Origin: Solanum dulcamara
Lineage: Eukaryota; Streptophyta; Magnoliopsida; Solanales; Solanaceae
Reading direction: 5' to 3'
NCBI RefSeq assembly: GCF_947179165.1
Contig: NC_077242.1
Coordinates: forward strand, 31,865,097 to 31,929,096
DNA length: 64,000 nucleotides
Part shown: in pieces, positions 56,308 to 64,000 of the stretch
Layout of the letters: each line of letters begins with the position of its first letter
How positions within the stretch are numbered: position 1 is the stretch's first letter
Program-made: the position numbers and the translations under genes
Notes under the pieces: model-generated
What the model was told of the DNA's origin: nothing
The model's database searches: none
Seen by the model: the letters and a program-made list of their open reading frames with translations, nothing else

Positions 56308-57050
56308 GTTGCCGACGCTCTTAGTAGATTATCCATGAATAGTATTGTCCGTGTTAAGGATGAGAAGAAATATCAAGTTTGGGATGTTCATAGATTGGCC
56401 CATTTGTGTGTTCGATTAGTTGACTCCGACGATGGTGGTTTTATCGTGCAAAATAGTTTTGAACCATCTTTGGGGGTTGATGTTAAGGCAAAAAAAGATA
56501 GTGATCCTACTTTTGTTAAGTTGAAGAAGACGGATGCCGGAAAAGCCATTGGGGCTTTCACCTAAGGGGGAGATGGTGTTTTGATATATCAAGGCCAATT
56601 GTGTGTTCCCGATACTACTGGGTTGAGGGAAATGATATTATCTGAGGCTCATAGTTCATTATATTCTATTCATTGGGTTCCACAAAGATGTATCACGATT
56701 TGAGAGAAGTGTATTGATGGAATGACATGAAAAGGGATATTACGGAGTTTGTGGTTAGATGTCCAAATTATCAGCAAGTGAAAGTTGAGCATAAAAAATC
56801 GAGAGGTTTAGCTCAAGATATTGAGATTCCTACATTGAAGTGGGAATCCTTGAATATGGACTTCATTACAGGTTTGTCTCGTACTCATAGGCAACATGAT
56901 TCTATTTGGGCGGTTGTTGACCGAATGACTAAGTAGACTCTTTTTCTCTCTGTTAAGACCTCATATTCAACCGAAGACTATACTAAGTTGTATATCTGAG
57001 ATTTGGTTAAGCTTTATAGTGTTCCATTGTCTATCATCTCGAACTGAGGT
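56308..57050 (+). pseudogene. Gyp-C1 integrase, first part
   Basis: It resumes the RNase H linker after hAT-2 (LSMNSIVRVKDEKKYQVWDV...HRLAHLCVRL). The integrase zinc domain is degraded near 56640-56790 (MKRDITEFVVRCPNYQQVKV, with C-P-N-Y). The core start reads WESLNMDFITGLSRTHRQHD and IWAVVDRMTK up to 56936. Stops follow, and the similarity ends at SIIS... near 57045, where a foreign segment begins. Confidence 0.85.
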
Positions 57051-57055
57051 ACTTA

Positions 57056-58710
57056 GTTTATGATGTACCATGGATTTATGGTACTTTTAATGCTTTAAAA
57101 CTTAAGAATGTGCATGTCTTTTAAGCATTTGTTAACATATTTGATGTTGGTTGTGCTTATTTTATAGAAACTAAGTCGGAAATTTGGTTGAGGAATCACA
57201 AAACTGAAGAAAGGTATTTTTAGGCTTTACGGGCTCATCCTACGACTTGTCATTAGTTATACGGGTCATAGGTATCAATCGTCAAAAAACAGGAGAAAAA
57301 TAAAAGTTGAATTGAAGACCACAAGTGAAGTGAATGATCGTTCTCAAGTTTACGGGTCGTCAAAGTAACAGTGAATGAACAAGGGAGCAACCATTAATTC
57401 AAATCAAACTAAATTATGTGGATCAATTCCAGACACTTCAAAACCAATAGACAAATTAACATGCCAAAAACTACATTTACCATTTCATGACTATTTAGAC
57501 AATGCCACTTGTGCCCTCACCGAAAAGAAGTCCCTTTTTCACTCATAATTTATAAATTTTTCTTTAAACTCAGGAACATGGAAAAACACTCATGCTCACA
57601 AAACAAATTCAGACTTTCATGCACATTACCATAGGCTTGTCCTTATTTTCAATACTTAGACTTTTGAACTGCTAAACTAGGATCACTATAGGAATTTTGC
57701 GGCTTGTAACGTAGGCTCAGGGGCAAGCGTGGTACATTTAGATTTTAGTGACTTTTGTTCCTCCTCAAACACTACATCAACCTTGAGTCCACCTTTTACA
57801 ACCCACACTTCATTTTACTTTGTTTCTTCGCCTGTTGCTTTTGCCTTAGATGTGGCTTTTGTTTGTTTGTTCTACAACACTTTTCTTATGCTTTGTACTT
57901 CTCTTTGCTAACTCTTTCTAACCTATTTATTCGTCTTAGCCAACCACCTTTTTCTTTCTTTTCACACATCACTTTTTCAAACCTTTTCGTTCTTTTATTT
58001 TTCTTTTCTCATACCCATTCACTTCTCGCTTTTCTCTCATAGTAGCCATCATCAACTTAGGATTTTGGCCTGAGTTGAGGTGCACATTATTCTAGGAGGG
58101 ACCAGAGATAAAACAAGGGTTTATAATTCGGATTAGGGACATTTGAAACACATGTTTATTTGATCAAAAAGGTCTTTTAGAAGTTTATATCTTTTGGTTC
58201 AAAGGGTAAAACAATGTTTGGTTAATTCTTTTAAGGCTAAGTGGACTAAGTCAAAAATGACCTATGATCCTTTCCTAGTCAACATTTCAATTATCACAGT
58301 ACGACCAACAGGACAAGTTCTAGATTGGCACAAACAGTTTGAACACACAAATACCTCACACACACTTGGAAACAAGTTCCATTGTCAATCATCAATCTTT
58401 GGTTCATGTTTTAGTCTAATTCATGCGTTATTATACCAGTTTACATCATGTCACTCAAAGATCCTATATAGTCAATATGTCAAAGAAACAGTCAATAATT
58501 TAAGTAAATTTTGAAGGGGTGTATTTGTTTTTGTTTAAAACCTTCTAGCCATCATGCCATAGATCCCTACTCGTATTTCACATTTACATCCTAAACATGT
58601 TGGTTCAACATAAATTAAAAAGATTCTACAGGGAAAAAAACACAGGCAAGAAAACCCCAAGGATTTAGTTGAGTGTCTAGGGTACTCAGACTTCACCTAG
58701 ATACTCGTGC
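57056..58710. mobile_element. Unidentified insertion in the Gyp-C1 integrase
   Basis: Integrase similarity breaks at about 57050 and resumes at about 58716 with TTTACATCTCC...TTCTGGAGATC-type text, giving an insert of about 1.66 kb. Similar words flank it (TTAGTTTATG at 57053 and TTCAGTTTAC at 58716), perhaps an eroded 8-9 bp duplication. Inside are ACGGGTCAT/ACGGGTCGT words like those in LTR C2 (57228-57360), a pyrimidine-rich part (57760-58040), and no recognisable protein. Terminal repeats were not found. Confidence 0.5.
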
Positions 58711-58716
58711 ATTCAT

Positions 58717-59560
58717 TCAGTTTACATCTCCATTTTGGAGATCTTTCCAAAAGGACCTTGGTACTCAAGTGAAGCTTAGTACAACTTTTTACCTACAGAT
58801 GAATGGTTAGGTCGAACGTACCATCCAGACTCTAGAGGATATGCTGAGAGCCTGTGTTATGGATTTTAAAAGTAATTGGGATGATCATTTTCCATTGATA
58901 GAGTTTGCCTATAATAAGAGTTATCATTATAGCATTCTAATGGCTCTATTTGTGGCCTTATATGGTAGTAGGTGTAGGTCTCATATCGATTGGCTCGAGG
59001 TCGAGAGGTTTCTTTGATAGGGTCAGAGTTGGTGCATGAGGCTATGGAGAAGGTAATGGTGATTAGAGAAAGATTGAAGACATCCCAAAGTAGACAAAAG
59101 TCTTATTTGGATGTAAAGAGAAGAAAACTTAAATTTGAGGTGAATAATTGGGTCTACTTGAAGATTTCACCCATGAAGGTGTGATGCATTTTGGTAAGAA
59201 AGGAAAATTAAGTCCCCACTATGTTGGGCCATATTAGATTTTGAGGCGGATTGGAAAGGTGGATTATGAGTTGGATTTGTCTCTGAATTTGGCATTGGTA
59301 CATCCGGTATTTTATATGTCCTTGTTGAGGAAGTTCATTTATGATCCTCGCTTTAGCGTAACCTTAGACAACATTGAGGTGAAGGAGAGTCTCTCTTATG
59401 AGGAAGTTTCGGTTGAGATCCTAGACTGGCAAATTAGGAAGTTGAGAAATAAAGAAGTAGCTTCAGTTTTTGTGGAGGAACCAAAAGGTCGAGGGTGTTA
59501 CATGGGAAACCAAAATCGATATGATGATGCGTTATCCTCATCTCTTTCTTTCTGTGCCTA
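58717..59560 (+). pseudogene. Gyp-C1 integrase, second part
   Basis: It resumes with FRSFQKDLGTQVKLSTTFYL, then [20 protein letters not shown] (the catalytic Glu in ERT is kept), [20 protein letters not shown] and [12 protein letters not shown]. The C-terminal part follows: VHEAMEKVMVIRERLKTSQS, VYLKISPMKV, then after a frameshift LRRIGKVDYELDLSLNLALV, HPVFYMSLLRKFIYDP and LRNKEVASVFVEEPKGRG. The frame ends at 59559-59561 before the purine tract. Confidence 0.85.
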
Positions 59561-59787
59561 GTTGAGGTATTTAGTTCATTCAGTCCAAACTATGCATTTC
59601 AGTCATTCTCATATTTTCATATGCATTCATGTTCATGTAACGAGTTTTTAAAGTCATTTTTTAGCTTGAGATTGAAGATTTTATGTTTTATGCATTTTTG
59701 AGATGTTTTGCATTCATGTTGGGCTGCTATGTTCCTTTCATTTTTCATTCATGCTAGTTTGAATCTCATTCTAGGACAAATGTTCTC

Positions 59788-59799
59788 AAGGGGGGAGAT
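59788..59799 (+). other. Gyp-C1 polypurine tract
   Basis: AAGGGGGGAGAT immediately before the 3' LTR. Confidence 0.85.
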
Positions 59800-59800
59800 A

Positions 59801-60629
59801 TTATAAGACCTCAAAAGTTGGAAAGTCAGAAAATGAGGTTCAAAAGAAGTTTCCACAAAAACTCTTAGCTTTTGGCATCAAGAGACTATTCACGAGACCC
59901 TTCATGGACCATAGTTCTCACCACGAGCTATGGAGAGGGTCCATGAAAGTCACTAGTTGAAAGGAGAAAAGCTGAGGAGGGACCACAGATGGCTTCGAGG
60001 CTTATGGTGTGAACCACTAGCCGTGATGTGGTCCGTGAAACCCAAATCCTCAAGCCCCTTTTCAGGGTGCCTACCACAGGAAGGCACCATGATACGTGGT
60101 GGAAATCATGTGTCGTGATGACCTCCATAAAGGTCACCCCTCATAACCCCAATTTTCTAGAGTTTAAGGCAGTCACCACTACCACTACCACATGACGTGG
60201 TAAGGTTCACGGACTGTGGTGGGTCCCCTATCCAGGTACTTTCCAAATTTTAAGTTGAGGGTATTTTTTCACTCCCTGTGTTTTCATTAAAGAATGTGGA
60301 TGGTTTTTGGGACTATATTCTAACCTATTAACTATCCTAAGCCCTCATAACCCTCTCATTCTCACCCTAACTCTCTAAATCAAAATCTTCTCTCTAAAAG
60401 TGTGCTCTCCAAGTCTTCTTCTTCCTCAAGTGAATTCTAAGGATTTCTTCAAGGTCAAGCTTCAATTCTTTGCAACTTAGGGCTTCTAAAATTCAAGGTA
60501 TGTGGAAATTCATCCTTGGGCCCTTTCAGCCATGGAGTCCCAAAAGATTTCTTCTCAAATCTCTTATGATTTCTTCTTCTAAAAGCTCTAATTTCATGAG
60601 TTGCATTGAGTCTTCTTAATTATGATATA
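59801..60629 (+). repeat. Gyp-C1 3' LTR, truncated
   Basis: It is collinear with 46788 to about 47582 of the 5' LTR with many differences and an extra 30-40 bp in the palindromic-word region. It stops after TTAATTATGATATA. The 5' LTR continues there with TTTCAATTC, which I do not find later in the window. Confidence 0.8.
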
Positions 60630-60660
60630 CTAGGTAATTTACCCGCGCTTCGCGCAGTGC
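60630..60660 (-). mobile_element. Helitron 3' terminus
   Basis: On the minus strand the end reads GCGCGAAGCGCGGGTAAATT, then ACCTAG, followed by T of the host. A GCGC hairpin about 10 bp before a CTAG end and insertion between A and T are the hallmarks of Helitron 3' ends. The host LTR sequence at the junction (TATATCATAATT on minus) fits an A/T target. The 5' end (TC) to the right was not located, so the element length is unknown. Confidence 0.7.
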
Positions 60661-60699
60661 TGAACAGTCGATTAAATTTATGTATAATCATGCTAAAAT

Positions 60700-60815
60700 A
60701 AACAGCCTCTGGCAGAAATGCAAGGTAAGGCTGCGTACAATAGACCCTTGTGGTCGGGCCCTTCCCCGGACCCTGCGCATAGCGGGAGCTTAAGTGCACC
60801 GGGCTGCCCTTTTTA
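60700..60815 (+). mobile_element. TS SINE, 5'-truncated copy
   Basis: AACAGCCTCTGGCAGAAATG, then GTAAGGCTGCGTACAATAGA, CCCTTGTGGTCGGGCCC and GGGCTGCCCTTTTTA. The tRNA-derived head is missing. It is in inverted orientation to the copy at 61599-61782. Confidence 0.8.
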
Positions 60816-61580
60816 TTTTATTTTCCTTGTTGCACTTTTGTACACAAGCCTATATAAGTTGCGATTAGATCTAGAGTATTTTTTTAGAGCATTGCACTTT
60901 TTACGATTATTAATTATAGAGAGAAAAAGATTTATATAACCAACAACAAAAGAGTTTCAAAAGTTGCCCGCGTTATCAAAATATGCATCCAGTATTCATA
61001 TTTTTGTTACATAAATTGGCACTAAGGATATACAAAATACATAAATTTAAATAATTGAAGTCATCGTTCTTTAAACATAACTCACTTAGTTAATTCATAT
61101 GAATCCTTAGAAACTGATTTGATAGTTGAGTTATCCAAAGTAAGATCAAAAATTTATTTTTCTTTCCTAACATTTTTGGTGTTCTCAATTTCATAATATC
61201 CTTAAGGATTTAGTTGACTCTCTTCATAACTTTTCTCTTCTGATCCGCTCATTAGAAAAGGAAAAAGCTTTTTTTTTTATTTCAACTTAGAGCTGATTTG
61301 AATTGACTTATTTTAAGTATTTTTATTCATTAGAGAAATATTTTCTACAATTTTTTTATATATATTAATATTAGAAAATTGAACTTCCATATTTAAGAGT
61401 CCAAATAAAGGAGATTAGGAGAAAACTATTTCAATGTGTCATTATCATAAATGGAGAAAGTTCCTTTTATTCTCTAATTTGTCTATAAGATGACTTTCTC
61501 ATGCCAAAATACCTTACCAGACATTTTGAATTAGGATTCTTTGTCTTTTCTATAATAATATTTTGAGTTAGTTTTTTTTC
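60816..61580. other. AT-rich DNA, no gene seen
   Basis: Between two inverted SINEs, possibly the Helitron interior. Only short low-complexity frames. Confidence 0.45.
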
Positions 61581-61598
61581 CCACATAATTATTATATA

Positions 61599-61782
61599 AA
61601 AAAGGGCAGTCCGGTGCACTTAAGCTCCTGCTATGCGCAGGGTTCGGGGAAGGGCCCGACCACAAGGGTCTATTGTACGCAGCCTTACCTTGCATTTCTG
61701 CCAGAGACTGTTTCCAAGGCTTGAACCCGTGACCTCCTGGTCACATGGCAGCAACTTTACCAGTTACTTCAAGGCTCCCCTT
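61599..61782 (-). mobile_element. TS SINE, complete with 18-bp target duplication
   Basis: On the minus strand it starts GGGGAGCCTTGAAGTAACTG (A-box region), has CGGGTTCAAGCCTTGG (B box), then GCAGAAATGCAAGGTAAGGC and the shared 3' body ending GGACTGCCCTTTTTT. CCACATAATTATTATATA flanks it exactly (61581-61598 and 61783-61800). The head-to-tail length of about 184 bp fits the family. Confidence 0.92.
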
Positions 61783-61800
61783 CCACATAATTATTATATA

Positions 61801-62512
61801 TGGAGTGAAATGTCTAACCAGTCAATTTAATCTTAAACTTGTTCAATATAAATTTATAATGTTAAAAATTAAAGTGCATTAGCTTTATTTGCTTAGTTAC
61901 ACAAATATAACAAAAATATATATCTTTGAACATTAAAAAAATATGTGAGAATACTTTGAGAAGAGTTTAACTTAAATCTTTTTTACGTCAATTATGGTAC
62001 TAAGTAATCATCGGCAAATATTCTTCTTTAATTTAAGATGAAGAAATTAAGAAGTTTAGCCTTAGGGAGTATTATTGATTACCAAAAATTAACTATTCTA
62101 AAATTGACAGATTTATCAATGTATCAGCCTACCCTGTAACTCTTTTTTTCCTACTTTTAACTCTAAAATATTGTCACGAATTATTTTCTTACAAAAAGAA
62201 GCAAAACACTTCATTAACCCTACGTGGCGCTAATCTGAAATAGTCAAGTTTTCTTACGGGTACCGAACAACGGATGGGAAACCAAATTTAGCTCCTAATT
62301 TGCTTCTTCCGTTCTTCTTTCTCCTTATTCACTTATTGATACCATTCTTCAAAATGTTTTTTAAGTGCCCATGGGAAATAAGGAAAAGATAATAGAAAAT
62401 CTGTAAAATCATAGATACTAACCTTTCAAACTGCATGTATGAGTTGCTCGGAAAAAGGTCACTGCAAGCATGAGCTGGTTCATTGCTCCCAGAACAGTGC
62501 ATCCAAGAATGT
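61801..62512. other. AT-rich DNA, no gene seen
   Basis: No coding or repeat signal that I can support, apart from A/T-rich low complexity. Confidence 0.45.
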
Positions 62513-62514
62513 TA

Positions 62515-62795
62515 CTCCTTCCGTTCCAATTTATCCGTTCCAATTTATGTGGCACCTTTCGGATATCGTGACTCAAACAGGTCTATTTTGACCGTAAATT
62601 TTTTATATATTTTTTAAATATTTTGAATTATTAGTTATTGTGACTGATAGAATTTTTTTGTAGTTTACAAATATATAGATTTTATTTCAAAATTTGAATA
62701 TTTCATGTGCAAATTTTCGATCAAACATAAATTGTTTGACTCTCGAAAAACGAATGTGATATAAATATTCGTTATATAAATTGGGACAGGGAGAG
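62515..62795. mobile_element. Stowaway MITE (Tc1/mariner type)
   Basis: The ends are CTCCTTCCGTTCCAATTTAT and, reverse-complemented, CTCTCCCTGTCCCAATTTAT, with TA on both sides (62513-62514, 62796-62797). 281 bp, AT-rich, no coding capacity. The left end has CCGTTCCAATTTAT twice in tandem (62521-62548). Confidence 0.88.
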
Positions 62796-64000
62796 TACTT
62801 TATTTCAATTTTATTTCCATCTTTTGAATCAACTACATGCATGTTATTTTAAAATAAAACCAATTACAAAAAAGAAGTAAGGAAATTGTTTTATTTATTA
62901 AACTAGTTAGTATAATTAAAAAGAATAGTTTCAATAGAAAACTGAAGGAATTATTAAAAAAAAAAATTAAAAAATGTGCATGATAACATTCAATGACTTT
63001 TTCAAAGATTGATGGATTAAAATAAAAGCACAAAAACAAAAGTAACTTATCATACACAAAAGTAAGGAGAAAAGAAAGAAAATAATTTAAACCACTTACA
63101 TGAAAGAAAGTAAACCAATTAGAAGAATCAGAAAGGAAGAATTATTTTATTTGTTGTAAAAGAGGATAGGAAAAGAAAGAACAAAGAAGGAAGAAAGTAA
63201 TTAGGAGATGAATCGGTGGAAGAAAAACAGGTGGCTTAGTAACCGTTGCTTTTTGTTTTTTATTAGTGTTGTACGAACCTGTAAGATAGTTAAACAAGGG
63301 ACGGTTCGGGATAAATTTAATTATTTTAATGATGGAAAATGGCAAAATTCAGATATAAAAAGATAAATGTAATTTCTACTTTGTGAGTGCGCCACATCAC
63401 CAGGTTTGTATTTCAGAGTCATGATTAGTCTTACCATGTTTGTCTGTTTAGAGAATTAGTTTATCAAATATGTTGTAAATTCTACTCAGTATTCCATCTC
63501 TCGTTTAGTCTTACCATGTTTGTCTTTGATGTAAATCCTAAATTTCTCTATTTTTACTTTTTTTAATCTTATCTTAGTTCGTTCATCTCTCTCTCTTAAC
63601 CTTATGTTCTTAATAACTTCTTCTTTAACCACACCCCGGAGTCTGGCAACAAATACGTCCTTTGTTAATTCAACGGACTTTCAAGGCCAGGAATCTTAGG
63701 ACTTTACAGGTTAATCCATCGTCGTTATTAAGAAGTTAACCATATACTAAGGATAAAGCCTTAAAACTATACAACAATTTACATATATATGAAAAGAGTA
63801 ATTCACACATATGAAAGTAATAAAATAATTTTTTGGGGAAACTTGAGTATAAAACATCATAAAGACTTACATGATTCAACCGAGAGAGGTTTCCCTTTCG
63901 GGAACCCCCGAAGAACTGTGCAAAAACTTGAGATTATAAACATACATTTATTATTATACAAGCTTGATTACACACCAAAGGTAGTTGGTTTTTGGGTAGG
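62796..64000. other. AT-rich DNA, no gene seen
   Basis: No supported gene. A 21-bp direct repeat TTAGTCTTACCATGTTTGTC+T lies at 63425-63445 and 63505-63525 (80 bp apart). GGTTTCCCTTTCGGGAACCC at 63888-63907 is a short imperfect palindrome. Confidence 0.45.

Larger units (their letters stand above)
46788..60629 (+). mobile_element. Gyp-C1: old Ty3-gypsy (Tekay/Del-like) element, multiply interrupted
   Basis: 5' LTR 46788-48972, primer site 48977-48988, gag-protease-RT-RNase H 49129-52070, then hAT-2 at 52071-56307, integrase 56308-57050 and 58717-59560 with an unidentified insert between, purine tract 59788-59799, and 3' LTR from 59801 cut at 60629 by a Helitron end. The two LTRs differ far more than those of Gyp-A or Gyp-B, and all ORFs are broken. 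The outer target duplication cannot be checked because the 3' LTR end is lost. Confidence 0.88.

Noticed and set aside
57755..58042. 95-codon hydrophobic open frame in the integrase insertion
   Set aside because: It is a pyrimidine-rich stretch giving Phe/Leu/Ser text in two frames. A membrane protein is not supported.

Overview
The window looks like a nuclear genome segment of a Solanaceae plant. It is AT-rich, its one clear host gene has eight exons with GT-AG introns, and most of the rest is retrotransposons. The family clues are TS-type tRNA-derived SINEs, an RTE LINE with a TTG-repeat tail, Tekay/Del-like Ty3-gypsy elements with long (2-3.5 kb) LTRs, and a Stowaway MITE. The genus (tomato/potato, pepper, tobacco or relative) cannot be fixed by reading alone.

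Layout. 0-1 kb: 3' end of an RTE LINE. 1-2.8 kb: AT-rich, with a SINE fragment. 2.8-5 kb: remnant of a hAT transposase gene running into an AT-rich minisatellite. 5-30 kb: a three-level nest. A Ty3-gypsy LTR (C2, 5716-7258 and 29467-30018) was split by Gyp-A (7259-29461, minus strand, TTCAT target duplication), which was itself split by Gyp-B (12903-24996, minus strand). 30-32.2 kb: a plus-strand LTR fragment related to Gyp-B, carrying a SINE with its own target duplication. 32.2-35.4 kb: a decayed Ty1-copia element with its 3' LTR, interrupted by a LINE 3' end.

36.2-45.3 kb, minus strand: the only convincing host gene. It encodes a 317-residue, probably chloroplast-targeted, SAM-dependent-methyltransferase-like protein. 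All eight exons join in frame. Its introns hold SINEs, a fold-back MITE, a poly-C tract and a 2.5-3 kb LTR-like insertion.

46-60.6 kb: an A-like LTR fragment, then Gyp-C1 (plus strand, 46788-60629), an old gypsy element. It is split by a full-length hAT element (52071-56307, 8-bp target duplication) and again by an unidentified insertion of about 1.7 kb in its integrase. Its 3' LTR is cut exactly where a minus-strand Helitron 3' terminus begins (60630). 60.6-64 kb: AT-rich DNA with two inverted TS SINE copies and a Stowaway MITE.

No element looks fully autonomous. Gyp-B is the most intact. LTR divergence judged by eye gives the age order C1 > A > B, which agrees with the nesting. I found no CRISPR array, operon, tRNA or rRNA gene, and nothing I would call a new multi-gene system. 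The most unusual signals are short palindromic-word clusters in the LTRs of separate gypsy families, an 86-bp (not 5-bp) duplication at the Gyp-B insertion, and the atypical SAM-binding motif of the host gene.
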